A DNA stretch of 64,000 nucleotides from NCBI GenBank assembly GCA_041660225.1, contig JBAZWV010000001.1, positions 402,877 through 466,876 of the forward strand, in the 5' to 3' direction. Position 1 is the stretch's first letter, and the number at the start of each line of letters is the position of its first letter. Shown piece after piece: positions 1 through 8,278 of the stretch. The position numbers were made by a program, and so were the translations under genes. Source of the stretch: JBAZWV01 sp041660225 (GTDB lineage Bacteria; Patescibacteriota; Patescibacteriia; 2-12-FULL-60-25). The notes below the pieces were generated by a model. The model was not told where the DNA came from. It saw nothing but the letters and a program-made list of their open reading frames with translations, and searched no databases.

Positions 1-1794
1 CACCACGACATCCTTAAACGCCGGCTTGTTGAAGAGCGCAGTCGAGAGAACGTGGAGGCTGTAAAACCATCCGCGCGTCTGATCCTGTCCTTCGGCGATG
101 AAGTTCGCGGGAAAATTCGAATCAAACCATTCCTTGTTTTCGAAGGGATAGTGCTGCGACGCGTACGGCATGCTCCCCGACTCAAACCAGCAGTCGAAGA
201 CCTCCGGAATCCGTGACATGTGACTGCCGCACTCGCAATCAAGCTTCACCGCATCGATCCCGGGACGATGCAGATCGAATTTTGCCGGCGAACCTTTTGC
301 GGCTTTCGATTTCAATTCCTCGATCGAGGAAACGATGACGCGTTTGTCGCACGAATCGCACTCCCACACCGGCATCGGCGCACCCCAATAGCGGGTACGC
401 GAGATACACCAGTCCGGTGCGGTCTCGAGGCCTTTCCCGAAACGTCCATCTTTAAAGTGTTCGGGATGCCACGTGATCTTTTTCGCCGTATCCAGAAGTT
501 TCGGTTTGAGCTTCGCGACGTTCACGTACCAAGCCGGCTGCGCCTTGTAGAGCAGGAGTGAATTGCAACGCCAGCACACCGGAACGCTGTGCGTAATACG
601 CGCTTCACGATGAAGCAGGCCGCGCGTCTTGAGATCTTCCATGATGACGGCATCAGATTCCTTCACCGACATTCCAGCCGCGACGGTGATCTCCGGCATC
701 TGGCGGCCTTCTTCGTCGACGGTGACGAGTACGGGTAAATTATGACTCTTGGAAGCCATGAAGTCGTCTTCGCCGAACGCAGGTGCGGTGTGCACGAGAC
801 CGGTTCCGTCGTCCGCACTCACGTAGCCCATCGCGATCACACGAAACGCATCGCCTTCGACCGGAAGATACGAATAGAGCGGTTCGTAGCGCATGCCTTC
901 GAGATCGGATCCCTTCATTCGCGTCAGCACTTCAAACGGCACTTCGGAATCAGACGCGAGCGGATAATATTCTTTGAGCACGTCGCTCATGCGCGCCTCG
1001 GCGAAGATCAATGTTTCGCCCGTCGCCGTGATTTCGACTTTGACGTACATCAAATCCGGATGCGCGGCGATGGCAACGTTCGCGGGAAGCGTCCACGGCG
1101 TCGTGGTCCACGCGAGGAGATATGTTTTCTCTTCTCCTTTCACCTTGAACTTCACCGTCACAGCCGGATCTTCGTGATCCTCGTATGAGTTGCCCATTGC
1201 GATCTCGAAATTCGAGAGCGGCGTCGCGCAACGCGGACAATAGAGCGACACGCGTCGATCCTTATAGAGGAATCCTTTCTTATCAAGCTCCGAAAAGACC
1301 CACCACACCGATTCGATGTAGGTGTCGTCCATCGTCTTGTACGAATTCTCAAAATCCACCCAGCGTCCGAGGCGCTTGATGTAGCGGTCCCATTCTTTTT
1401 CGTATGTCGAGACGGACGCGCGGCATGCATCGTTGAACTTCTCGATGCCGTAGCTCTCGATGTCGCGCTTTGAATTGAGTTTTAATTCCTTTTCGATCAG
1501 GTTCTCGACCGGAAGTCCGTGACAATCCCATCCCCAACGACGCGGCACGCGGTATCCCTGCATCGTCCAGTAGCGCGGCACCGCATCTTTGAGAGCGGAC
1601 TGCAGCAGGTGTCCGTAGTGCGGGAGACCGGTCGCGAACGGCGGACCGTCATAAAACGCATACCCCTTGCTCTCGGGACGTTCCTCGATCGAACGCTCAA
1701 ACACGCGCTTCTTTTCCCAAAAAGCGGCCATCTCTTCCTCAATCTGCGGGAAGTTGGGACGGGTTGAACCTTGATCGGGGGTTTGTTCGGACAT
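1..1794 (-). CDS. ileS: Isoleucyl-tRNA synthetase, N-terminal part (runs off left edge)
   Basis: Charges tRNA-Ile with isoleucine in the cytoplasm. An open frame of 598 codons runs from ATG at 1794 to base 1 with no stop, so the C-terminal part lies outside the window. The class I signature PPFATGLPHYGH (the HIGH motif, here HYGH) is near residue 50, followed by GWDCHGLPVE; the zinc-type knuckle YCPRC and the segments THSVPVCWRC and APDWCISRTRYWGAP lie further on, with DQTRGWFYSLH near the visible end. The segment HPEHFKDGRFGKGLE just before the ISR motif resembles the eukaryote-like (type 2) IleRS rather than the E. coli type; that is my inference from motif memory. The KMSKS loop is not in view. 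It is transcribed divergently from rpiB with 66 bases between the starts. No strong Shine-Dalgarno sequence precedes the ATG. Confidence 0.95.
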   Translation of the reverse strand, partial: MSEQTPDQGSTRPNFPQIEEEMAAFWEKKRVFERSIEERPESKGYAFYDGPPFATGLPHYGHLLQSALKDAVPRYWTMQGYRVPRRWGWDCHGLPVENLIEKELKLNSKRDIESYGIEKFNDACRASVSTYEKEWDRYIKRLGRWVDFENSYKTMDDTYIESVWWVFSELDKKGFLYKDRRVSLYCPRCATPLSNFEIAMGNSYEDHEDPAVTVKFKVKGEEKTYLLAWTTTPWTLPANVAIAAHPDLMYVKVEITATGETLIFAEARMSDVLKEYYPLASDSEVPFEVLTRMKGSDLEGMRYEPLYSYLPVEGDAFRVIAMGYVSADDGTGLVHTAPAFGEDDFMASKSHNLPVLVTVDEEGRQMPEITVAAGMSVKESDAVIMEDLKTRGLLHREARITHSVPVCWRCNSLLLYKAQPAWYVNVAKLKPKLLDTAKKITWHPEHFKDGRFGKGLETAPDWCISRTRYWGAPMPVWECDSCDKRVIVSSIEELKSKAAKGSPAKFDLHRPGIDAVKLDCECGSHMSRIPEVFDCWFESGSMPYASQHYPFENKEWFDSNFPANFIAEGQDQTRGWFYSLHVLSTALFNKPAFKDVVV

Positions 1795-1848
1795 ATATCG
1801 TTGCTCTACTGTGCGGTTTTTGAACGCGACGGTCAAGACACTTTGGGG

Positions 1849-1854
1849 TACAAT
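1849..1854 (+). promoter_or_regulatory. -10 box of rpiB, leaderless-type
   Basis: TACAAT lies 6 bases before the rpiB ATG, so the predicted transcription start falls on or next to the start codon. No good -35 is visible and there is no Shine-Dalgarno sequence. The same arrangement recurs in front of several other genes in the window. Confidence 0.5.
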
Positions 1855-1860
1855 CGCGAC

Positions 1861-2298
1861 ATGAAGAAACCCCTCCTCTTTCTCGGTGCCGACCATGCCG
1901 GTTTTGAACTCAAAGAAAAACTCAAAGCCGACCTGCTCCACCAAGGCTACGAGATCTACGACCTGTCTCCCCGCTTTAAGAAGGATGATGACTATCCGAT
2001 CCACGCCAAAAAAGTCGCGCTCGCCGTTTCGAAGACGCCGGGATCGATGGGCGTTCTCGCCTGCGGATCAGGTGTCGGCGTTTCGATCGCCGCGAATCGC
2101 GTGAAGGGTGCGCGTGCCTTTGATGCGCATGATGAAAAAGAAACAAAGCTTGCACGCGAACACAACGACGCAAACGTGATCGCGCTCTCCGGATGGAAAC
2201 TTTCGGAAAAAGAAGCGCTCGCGCTCGTCAAAACGTTTCTCAAGACAAAGGCGTCAGGTGCAGAGCGACATCGAAGACGCGTCGGGCAACTTGGATAA
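1861..2298 (+). CDS. rpiB: Ribose-5-phosphate isomerase B (RpiB/LacAB family)
   Basis: Interconverts ribose 5-phosphate and ribulose 5-phosphate in the non-oxidative pentose phosphate pathway. The 145-residue length fits the RpiB family. Visible family motifs are GADHAGFELK at the N terminus, the ACGSGVGVSIAANR loop with the catalytic cysteine, and ARAFDAHDEKETKLAREHNDANVIALS. The ATG at 1861 is chosen because the protein starts right at the first beta strand and a -10 box sits 6 bases upstream; the frame stays open further upstream but has no family homology there. The last dozen residues (GAERHRRRVGQLG) look like an extension beyond the usual end. The next gene, a ribulose-phosphate epimerase, begins 3 bases after the stop, so the two form an operon handling the same ribulose 5-phosphate pool. 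Confidence 0.93.
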   Translation: MKKPLLFLGADHAGFELKEKLKADLLHQGYEIYDLSPRFKKDDDYPIHAKKVALAVSKTPGSMGVLACGSGVGVSIAANRVKGARAFDAHDEKETKLAREHNDANVIALSGWKLSEKEALALVKTFLKTKASGAERHRRRVGQLG

Positions 2299-2300
2299 GT

Positions 2301-2936
2301 ATGAGCGAACTCATCCCCGCCATTCTCGTTCAGGACGAAGCGACATTTCACACTCAACTCAATCTCGTCCAAGACCTCGTGCCCGTCGTTCATATCGATG
2401 TGATGGACGGCGCATTCGTTCCAAACCGCTGTTGGTTTGATGCCAACGTCATTGCGAAACTTGAAACGCCCGTGCGCTTTGAACTTCATCTGATGGTGAA
2501 GGATCCGGGGCGGGTCATCGAAGAAATTCAGGGTATCGAAAAGGTCATCCGTGCTATTTGGCATCTTGAAGCGACAGTCGACCATGCCGCGCTCATTATG
2601 CGCGTTCATGAACTTAAGAAAGAAGCGGGCATCGCGATCAATCCGAAGACGCCGGTTGATGCTCTCGCTCCACATGCGGAACATCTGAATGAAATCCTGC
2701 TCATGGGCGCCGAACCGGGCTTCTCGGGACAAACGCTCGAACCGCACACGATCGAAAAAGCCTGGGACATCCACGGACGCTGGCCCCAAATGCCCCTCGG
2801 TTTCGATATCAACGTGAATGCGGACACGATTCCGAAACTCAAAGCCGCAGGCGTGTCGCGATTCTGCGCCGCAAGCGCGATCTTTGGCGCGAAGGATCCA
2901 AAGGCGGAAATCGAACGGCTGAAAGGACTTATATAG
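2301..2936 (+). CDS. rpe: Ribulose-phosphate 3-epimerase
   Basis: Interconverts ribulose 5-phosphate and xylulose 5-phosphate. It is a 211-residue TIM barrel with HIDVMDGAFVPN (metal-binding His and Asp), ELHLMV (third ligand) and MGAEPGFSGQ (phosphate loop). The fourth metal ligand is kept in GFDINVN, but this replaces the usual VDGGVN, and the early Ser of the canonical APSIL motif is replaced (IPAILV), so the active site is somewhat divergent. The start at 2301 gives a normal N terminus (MSELIPAIL) and lies 3 bases after the rpiB stop, suggesting translational coupling. A related hexose epimerase role cannot be excluded, but pentose phosphate neighbours support Rpe. Confidence 0.85.
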   Translation: MSELIPAILVQDEATFHTQLNLVQDLVPVVHIDVMDGAFVPNRCWFDANVIAKLETPVRFELHLMVKDPGRVIEEIQGIEKVIRAIWHLEATVDHAALIMRVHELKKEAGIAINPKTPVDALAPHAEHLNEILLMGAEPGFSGQTLEPHTIEKAWDIHGRWPQMPLGFDINVNADTIPKLKAAGVSRFCAASAIFGAKDPKAEIERLKGLI

Positions 2937-2960
2937 GTTTTTTTGTTATCCTCTCACTAT

Positions 2961-4364
2961 ATGTCCATGCTCCGCAATCTCCTCACTGTCTCTGCAACGC
3001 TGTTTGGCCTTACGGCTGCGACGTTTGCTTCAGCCGCGACTCTGTCTCCCGGCGATTTGATCAAAATTTCTTCGCGCTCCGACGTCTACTACTATGGACC
3101 GGATGCGAAACGGTACGTCTTCCCGAATGAGAAAACGTACTTTACGTGGTACTCCGATTTTTCAACGAAGACGGTGACGGATAGCGAACTTGCGGCGGTG
3201 CAGATCGGCGGTGCGGCGACGTATCGTCCGGGGTATCGCATGGTGAAGGTGACGACGGATCCCAAAGTCTATGCGATTTCGCGCGGCGGAACGCTTCGCT
3301 GGATCGAAACCGAAGCGCTGGCCGTTCAACTCTACGGTGCGGACTGGGCGACGAAGGTGCAGGATCTTCCGGATGCATTCTTTGCGACGTATAAAGTCGG
3401 AACCTCGATCTCAAAGCTTGCGGATTACTCCCCGGCGGATGAACTGAATGCGAATCCGACGATTGCGGTGGATCGAGGACTCACACCTCCACCGTCTTCA
3501 ACATCAACACCACCCACTCCGACCACAACGACGATGTCGATCGGGCTTCAGCTCTCGCGAGACACGTTCCGCGCAGGCGATTTTGTTACGATCTCCTCGA
3601 CCTCCACGCATACAAGCGGCGTTAGCAAGATTGAGATCTTTTTCGACGCGATGCTCGTGACGTCGTGTAACGCGAACTCGTGTTCCGGACAAATGCAGAT
3701 CCCGATCTCTGGTACAAAGTCGAGCTATGAAGTGAAAACGATCTCGACGGCTGTCGACACGACCGTTCAAACCAAGATCATCGTCATTCCGATCACGACA
3801 GGTCCGAGCAGTCTCGTGAAGCTCACGCTCGGCCGTACGGCGATCAAGCCGGGCCAGGCTGCCGAAGCCATTGTGGACAGCGACGCGTCGATCGCGATCA
3901 TTCGTACCGACATTTATATTGATGGGACGTCCGTCGAAGCCTGTGCTTCTGCGATCCGCCAGTGCCGATGGAGCGACACGCTTCCCGGTGGCATCGGTAC
4001 GATCTACGACGTCTACGGAAAAGTCACGGACAACCTCGGTCGGACATACGAAACGGATCATAAGACGATCACCATCTCGAACAACGACAGTCCGATGGCG
4101 ACCATCGAAAGTGGAAAATCGATGATCTACGTCAATGAAACCGTGGATGTCACTGCCCGTGGGAGCGATGACAACGGCATTGTGAAACTCGAAATCCTGA
4201 AAGACGGAGCGGTCGTTAAAAGCTGCGATGGCGCTGCGCCGTGTACGTTTATCGCGGGACCGTGGACGTCCGCAGGGACAGCGTCCTACGTCGGACGCGC
4301 AACGGATGGGCTTGGCATGACCGCGCTCAGCGAACCCGTCACGATCACAATTACGAACCCGTAA
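2961..4364 (+). CDS. Secreted surface protein with YVFPNEKTYFTWY domain and Ig-like repeats
   Basis: A 467-residue exported protein of unknown function. Residues 1-25 form a signal peptide (hydrophobic LLTVSATLFGLTAA then ASA-A). Residues about 28-170 hold a domain with GDLIK, VYYYGPDAKRYVFPNEKTY, TYRPGYRMVK and VYAISRGGTLRWI. It recurs in the next gene, and I associate it with CPR secreted proteins. A short Pro/Thr/Ser linker is followed by three Ig-like beta-sandwich segments, each with paired cysteines (TSCNANSC, EACASAIRQC, KSCDGAAPC). ATG 2961 gives a clean signal peptide and has an extended -10 (TGTTATCCT) 8 bases upstream. A strong intrinsic terminator follows. Together with the neighbouring paralog it probably decorates the cell surface; no catalytic motif is visible. 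Confidence 0.85.
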   Translation: MSMLRNLLTVSATLFGLTAATFASAATLSPGDLIKISSRSDVYYYGPDAKRYVFPNEKTYFTWYSDFSTKTVTDSELAAVQIGGAATYRPGYRMVKVTTDPKVYAISRGGTLRWIETEALAVQLYGADWATKVQDLPDAFFATYKVGTSISKLADYSPADELNANPTIAVDRGLTPPPSSTSTPPTPTTTTMSIGLQLSRDTFRAGDFVTISSTSTHTSGVSKIEIFFDAMLVTSCNANSCSGQMQIPISGTKSSYEVKTISTAVDTTVQTKIIVIPITTGPSSLVKLTLGRTAIKPGQAAEAIVDSDASIAIIRTDIYIDGTSVEACASAIRQCRWSDTLPGGIGTIYDVYGKVTDNLGRTYETDHKTITISNNDSPMATIESGKSMIYVNETVDVTARGSDDNGIVKLEILKDGAVVKSCDGAAPCTFIAGPWTSAGTASYVGRATDGLGMTALSEPVTITITNP

Positions 4365-4369
4365 AAAAG

Positions 4370-4411
4370 AAAAAACGGAGAGGCGATACATGAAGCGCCT
4401 CTCCGTTTTTT
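4370..4411 (+). terminator. Intrinsic terminator after the Ig-like surface protein
   Basis: A perfect 16-bp stem (AAAAAACGGAGAGGCG paired with its complement) with a 10-base loop ends in a T run. The A run on the other side makes it formally bidirectional, but no minus-strand gene lies upstream. Confidence 0.9.
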
Positions 4412-4447
4412 CATAGGCACGGTTTGGTATTCATTCCATGAATCATG

Positions 4448-4476
4448 TTGACGAACGCATCACGACGGCGCACACT
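4448..4476 (+). promoter_or_regulatory. Possible promoter of the cupredoxin-fusion gene
   Basis: TTGACG is followed after 17 bases by CACACT, a weak -10 similar to the CACTCT seen at 9309. A second candidate -10, TATTCT, is at 4495-4500. Either would put the transcription start after 4480 and supports ATG 4511 rather than the in-frame ATG at 4445 as the translation start. Confidence 0.35.
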
Positions 4477-4510
4477 AGTGATGCTCTTATTCATTATTCT
4501 CATTGTTTCC

Positions 4511-5311
4511 ATGCTTAACAAGAAACTCTCGGCATTTGCGACCGTCGTTGCGACGTTCGTTATGACGCTCGCCCCGATGGCGACGCGCGCCGCCGTCACG
4601 GGCGCCTTCGCTCCTGGCGATCTCATTCGTGGCAGCGCCGTCAGCACGGTCTACTACTTCGCACCGGACGGAAAGCGCTACGTCTTCCCGAACGAGAAGA
4701 CGTACTTCACCTGGTACACGGATTTCTCCAAAGTGAAGCTCATCAGCGACGGTCAGCTCGGCACGATCCCGCTCGGCCGCAGCAACGTCACGTACCGCCC
4801 GGGCTACAAGATGATCAAAATCACGACCGACCCTCGCACGTACGCCGTTGATCAGGGAGGCGTTCTCCGCCACATCAAGAGCGAAGAACTCGCCAAGACG
4901 CTCTTCGGCCTCAACTGGCAAGACCGCGTCGATGACCTTCCGGATCCGTTCTTCATCAACTACAAAGTCGGCACGGCCGTTGAAATGGCCGCGGAGTACA
5001 AGACCTCGGATGTCTTGAACGCCACGCCGAACATCTCGATCGACAAACAGTTCGACGAGAAAGCGATGACGATCACGATCGGTAATGCCTCGAACGGATT
5101 CGTCCCGACGACCGGCACGATCAAGGTCGGCACGACCGTCACCTGGACCAACGCCGACGTTGTTCCGCACACGGTCTCGAGCGCCTCGTTCAACTCGGGC
5201 ACCATCGAGCCGGGTAAGACGTATGTGCGCACCTTCAACACTGCTGGATCGTTCGACTACAAGTGCGACATCCACACCGTGATGCAAGGCACCGTCAACG
5301 TCGTGAACTAA
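4511..5311 (+). CDS. Secreted YVFPNEKTYFTWY-domain protein with C-terminal cupredoxin domain
   Basis: A 266-residue exported protein. From ATG 4511 it starts MLNKKLSAFATVVATFVMTLAPMATRA, a normal signal peptide; longer in-frame starts at 4445 and 4481 would bury it. Residues about 30-170 repeat the domain of the upstream gene (GDLIR, VYYFAPDGKRYVFPNEKTY, TYRPGYKMIKITTDPRTYAV), so the two are tandem paralogs. The last 90 residues are a plastocyanin-like fold: GTTVTWTNADVVPHTV, then YKCDIHTVMQG. The His of PHT, Cys of KCD, His of DIH and Met of VMQG match a type 1 copper site. A single-electron carrier or copper-binding role outside the membrane is therefore likely, although no partner oxidase is in view. 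A terminator follows directly. Confidence 0.88.
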   Translation: MLNKKLSAFATVVATFVMTLAPMATRAAVTGAFAPGDLIRGSAVSTVYYFAPDGKRYVFPNEKTYFTWYTDFSKVKLISDGQLGTIPLGRSNVTYRPGYKMIKITTDPRTYAVDQGGVLRHIKSEELAKTLFGLNWQDRVDDLPDPFFINYKVGTAVEMAAEYKTSDVLNATPNISIDKQFDEKAMTITIGNASNGFVPTTGTIKVGTTVTWTNADVVPHTVSSASFNSGTIEPGKTYVRTFNTAGSFDYKCDIHTVMQGTVNVVN

Positions 5312-5325
5312 ACGACCGCGAACAC

Positions 5326-5354
5326 AAAAAACCGCCTCACAAGGGCGGTTTTTT
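5326..5354 (+). terminator. Intrinsic terminator
   Basis: The stem AAAAAACCGCC / GGCGGTTTTTT with a 7-base loop separates the cupredoxin gene from the transketolase operon. The T run lies only 3-6 bases before the -10 box of the next gene. Confidence 0.9.
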
Positions 5355-5356
5355 CG

Positions 5357-5365
5357 TGCTACACT
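5357..5365 (+). promoter_or_regulatory. Extended -10 of the transketolase operon
   Basis: TGCTACACT (extended -10) lies 9 bases before the ATG of the transketolase N-terminal gene, immediately after the upstream terminator. No Shine-Dalgarno sequence can fit, so a leaderless or nearly leaderless mRNA is likely. Confidence 0.45.
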
Positions 5366-5374
5366 CTCTTCACT

Positions 5375-6253
5375 ATGGCGAAAGGAGGAACATCGGTCGC
5401 CGAACTCGAGCGTGTCGCGAATACGATCCGGCAAGACATCATCGAATCGCTCGTTGAAGCAAAGTCCGGGCACTCGGCCGGACCGCTCGGCATGGCTGAT
5501 GTGTTTACCGCTCTCTATTTCAAGATTGCGAATATCTCCCCTGAGACGCGGGGCGACGCCAACCGTGACCGTATCGTTCTTTCGAACGCGCACATCTGTC
5601 CGGTGCTCTATGCGACCCTCGCCAATCGGGGATATTTTCCCCGAGAAGAACTGAAGACGCTCCGCAAACTTGGCTCCCGTCTCCAAGGACACTCGAACAA
5701 CCACGCGCAACCGGACATCCCGATCGAAACTAGCGGTGGGCCGCTCGGTCAGGGGTTGTCGCAGGCGCTCGGCTTCGCGATTGCATCGCGCGAAAACACA
5801 CGACGCGGCGATCAACCATCGTGGCACACCTGGGCGCTGCTCTCCGACGGCGAGCTCGACGAAGGACAGACGTGGGAAGCGATCATGATGGCGGGAAAGC
5901 TCAATCTGCGTGAGCTGACGATCTTTGTGGATCGCAACAACATTCAGATCGACGGTTTTACGGAAGACATCATGCCGCTCGAACCTCTCGCGGATAAATT
6001 CCGCGCCTTCAATTGGAGCGTCATCGCGATCGACGGACATAATATCCGACAGATCATCGAAGCTGCGGATCAAGCCCGTGCCATTGCCGAGAACCCCACC
6101 GTCGTCATCTGTCATACTATCCCGGGGAAAGGCGTTGGGTTTATGGAGAACCGGTTCGAATGGCACGGCAAGCCGCCCTCACCCGAGGAGGCCAAGGTCG
6201 CGCTCGCCGAACTTCGTACCTTTGCAGGTCACATCGTTTCAGAACACGAATAA
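5375..6253 (+). CDS. Transketolase, N-terminal (thiamine diphosphate binding) subunit
   Basis: First half of a split transketolase, which moves two-carbon units between ketose and aldose phosphates. The 292 residues cover the pyrophosphate-binding domain: SGHSAGPLGMAD near residue 30, SNAHICPVLYA, ETSGGPLGQGLSQALGFA, and the thiamine diphosphate motif SDGELDEGQTWEA ending in the metal-binding NN of VDRNNIQIDG. It ends after IPGKGVGFMENRFEWHGKPP, where the single-chain enzyme would continue. The pyrimidine-binding half is encoded at 7283-8269, with a DUF4349 gene between them. Split transketolases are common in archaea and CPR bacteria; 1-deoxyxylulose-5-phosphate synthase is less likely because the halves match transketolase-type motifs. 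Confidence 0.92.
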   Translation: MAKGGTSVAELERVANTIRQDIIESLVEAKSGHSAGPLGMADVFTALYFKIANISPETRGDANRDRIVLSNAHICPVLYATLANRGYFPREELKTLRKLGSRLQGHSNNHAQPDIPIETSGGPLGQGLSQALGFAIASRENTRRGDQPSWHTWALLSDGELDEGQTWEAIMMAGKLNLRELTIFVDRNNIQIDGFTEDIMPLEPLADKFRAFNWSVIAIDGHNIRQIIEAADQARAIAENPTVVICHTIPGKGVGFMENRFEWHGKPPSPEEAKVALAELRTFAGHIVSEHE

Positions 6254-6270
6254 TTTTTTTCCTTTTTTCT

Positions 6271-7281
6271 ATGCCCCCATCTTCATCTTCGGTAAAACGT
6301 CCCGGCATCTGGGCCTGGATCGGTTTCGGTCTCGTCGTGCTCCTCACGCTCGGTTTTCTCAAAATGGTCTTTGTTCGCGTCACGGGATATCCCAAACTGA
6401 CGCTCTCGGACACATCGGCATCCGGAAGCGACTCGTTCCTGGGTCGAAGTATTTCCGGCATCGCTCCGGCCATGCCACCCATTGCGCAAGACGCGGCAAT
6501 GGAAAGCTCCGGGAAGTCGATCATGCCCTATCCTGGCACGCCGGGAGGATCAGCATCCGTCGATCTCGATGGCAATGCGATCGAACCACGCATCATTAAG
6601 ACGGGTGACCTTTCGCTCCGCGTCATGGACGCTCCGAAGGCGGTCGAAAGCATCCGTTCGATGGTCACGGCCGCAAATGGATTCGTCGAATCATCATCGA
6701 TCAGCGACTCGGGTGAAGGCCCTCGCACCGCGTGGGTCACGGTTCGTATTCCCGTCGACACGTTTGAAGCGACGATCGCTCAATTGAAGAGTCTCGCGAC
6801 GCTCGTGTTAAATGAAAATCTTCACGGCCAGGATGTGACGAGTGAATTCGTTGATCTCGAAGCAGATCTGCGCAACGCCAAAGCCGAAGAAGCGTCATAT
6901 CTTGAAATCCTGAAGCGCTCCGGTGACATTGAAGACGTGCTCGCCGTGACACAACGTCTCGCCGAAGTCCGTGGTCGCATCGAACGGCTTGAAGGACGCA
7001 AGCGCTACCTCGAAAACCGTACCGATCTCGCTACGCTTTCGGTCAGCGTGACCGAGGAAACGCGCGTCGAAGCTCCGAGCCGAAGCTGGCGCCCGGGCAC
7101 TGTCCTTCGCGAAGCCATGCAAGACCTCGTCATCTCTCTCCAAGATCTCGCAAACTTCGTGATCCGCGCGCTCATCGCTGTCGTCGGTCTCCTCCTTCCT
7201 ATCGCCCTCCTCACGAGCCTCGTGATTTGGATCGGATTCAAGATTGTTCGCGCTATCATGCGCCGCATGGGAAAGAAATAA
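6271..7281 (+). CDS. DUF4349-type membrane protein
   Basis: A 336-residue membrane protein of unknown function. After a short Ser-rich N terminus there is a membrane segment (IWAWIGFGLVVLLTLGFLKM, residues about 12-32) and a Pro/Ser/Gly linker. Next comes the domain EPRIIKTGDLSLRV...VTVRIPVDTFEATIAQLKSL...DVTSEFVDLEADLRNAKAEE, which is the DUF4349 pattern. An amphipathic coiled coil follows (DIEDVLAVTQRLAEVRGRIERLEGRKRYLEN), then a hydrophobic C-terminal segment (residues about 285-325) and a basic tail. ATG 6271 is preceded by a pyrimidine run, not by a Shine-Dalgarno sequence. It sits 17 bases after transketolase N and its stop overlaps the region just before the transketolase C start, so the three genes are co-transcribed. 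Why an envelope protein divides the two enzyme subunits is unclear. Confidence 0.85.
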   Translation: MPPSSSSVKRPGIWAWIGFGLVVLLTLGFLKMVFVRVTGYPKLTLSDTSASGSDSFLGRSISGIAPAMPPIAQDAAMESSGKSIMPYPGTPGGSASVDLDGNAIEPRIIKTGDLSLRVMDAPKAVESIRSMVTAANGFVESSSISDSGEGPRTAWVTVRIPVDTFEATIAQLKSLATLVLNENLHGQDVTSEFVDLEADLRNAKAEEASYLEILKRSGDIEDVLAVTQRLAEVRGRIERLEGRKRYLENRTDLATLSVSVTEETRVEAPSRSWRPGTVLREAMQDLVISLQDLANFVIRALIAVVGLLLPIALLTSLVIWIGFKIVRAIMRRMGKK

Positions 7282-7282
7282 C

Positions 7283-8269
7283 ATGTTGAACCCCGAACTT
7301 CATCTCAACCCGCACGCCCTTCTCCCAACGGTGGAGAAGGTTCCGACACGCAACGGCTACGGCGACGGGTTGGTTGAACTCGGAAAAGAAAACCCCGACA
7401 TCTTCGTCCTGACTGGCGACCTCGCCGAATCCACGCGCGCCCATCTGTTCCAAAAAGCCTACCCCGAACGATTTATCGAGTGCGGGGTGGCAGAACAGAA
7501 CATGATGGGCGTCGCGGCAGGACTCGCATTCGCGGGAAAAATCCCGTTCGTTTCGTCATACGCGGTATTTGTGCCGGGACGAAACTGGGATCAGCTGCGC
7601 GTATCCGTGTGCTACGGAAATGCCAACGTAAAAGTCGCCGGTGCGCACTCCGGCATCTCCGTCGGTCCGGATGGTGCGACACATCAGGCACTTGAGGACA
7701 TCGCGATCACGCGCGTGCTTCCGAATATCGTCGTGGTCGTCCCGTGTGATTATGAGGAGACGCGAAAGTGCACGCATGCGCTCGCAACACACGTCGGTCC
7801 GGCATATTTCCGGTTTGCGCGCGAAAAAACACCGACGATCACGACCAAAGATACGCCGTTCCAAATCGGAAAAACGGATGTCTATCGCGAAGGCAAGGAT
7901 GTGACGATTGCTGCCTGCGGACCGCTTTTGCACGAGGCGCTTCTCGCCGCCGAAGAGCTCACGAAGTACGACATCGAAGCCGAAGTCTTGAATTGCCACA
8001 CTTTAAAACCGTTCGACGAAGACACACTTGCAGCCTCCGTCAAAAAAACCGGCGCGTGCGTGACCGTTGAAGAACACCAAATCATCGGCGGTCTCCATGG
8101 AGCCGTCGCCGAAACACTTGGCCGACGCGAGCCCGCACCGATCGAAGCCATTGGGATGCAAAATACGTTTGGCGAATCCGGTGAACCGGAAGAGCTACTT
8201 GCCAAGTACGGGATGAAAGCGAAAGATATCGTTGCGGCTGCCAAGAAAGCGATCGCGCGTAAATCCTAA
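7283..8269 (+). CDS. Transketolase, C-terminal (pyrimidine binding) subunit
   Basis: Second half of the split transketolase, 328 residues. It carries LTGDLAESTRAHLFQKAYPERFIECGVAEQNMMGVAAGLA (the catalytic glutamate lies in VAEQNM), GAHSGISVGPDGATHQALEDIAITR, and the C-terminal domain with TVEEHQIIGGLHGAVAE and GMQNTFGESGEPEELLAKYG. The start is ATG 7283, one base after the DUF4349 stop codon, which implies translational coupling. A PfkB kinase follows 9 bases after its stop. It acts as a heterotetramer with the 5375-6253 product. Confidence 0.93.
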   Translation: MLNPELHLNPHALLPTVEKVPTRNGYGDGLVELGKENPDIFVLTGDLAESTRAHLFQKAYPERFIECGVAEQNMMGVAAGLAFAGKIPFVSSYAVFVPGRNWDQLRVSVCYGNANVKVAGAHSGISVGPDGATHQALEDIAITRVLPNIVVVVPCDYEETRKCTHALATHVGPAYFRFAREKTPTITTKDTPFQIGKTDVYREGKDVTIAACGPLLHEALLAAEELTKYDIEAEVLNCHTLKPFDEDTLAASVKKTGACVTVEEHQIIGGLHGAVAETLGRREPAPIEAIGMQNTFGESGEPEELLAKYGMKAKDIVAAAKKAIARKS

Positions 8270-8278
8270 CCCCCTGCC

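Noticed and set aside
4445..4510. Upstream ATG (4445) as start of the cupredoxin-fusion protein
   Set aside because: It would add 22 residues in front of a complete signal peptide and overlaps the probable promoter.
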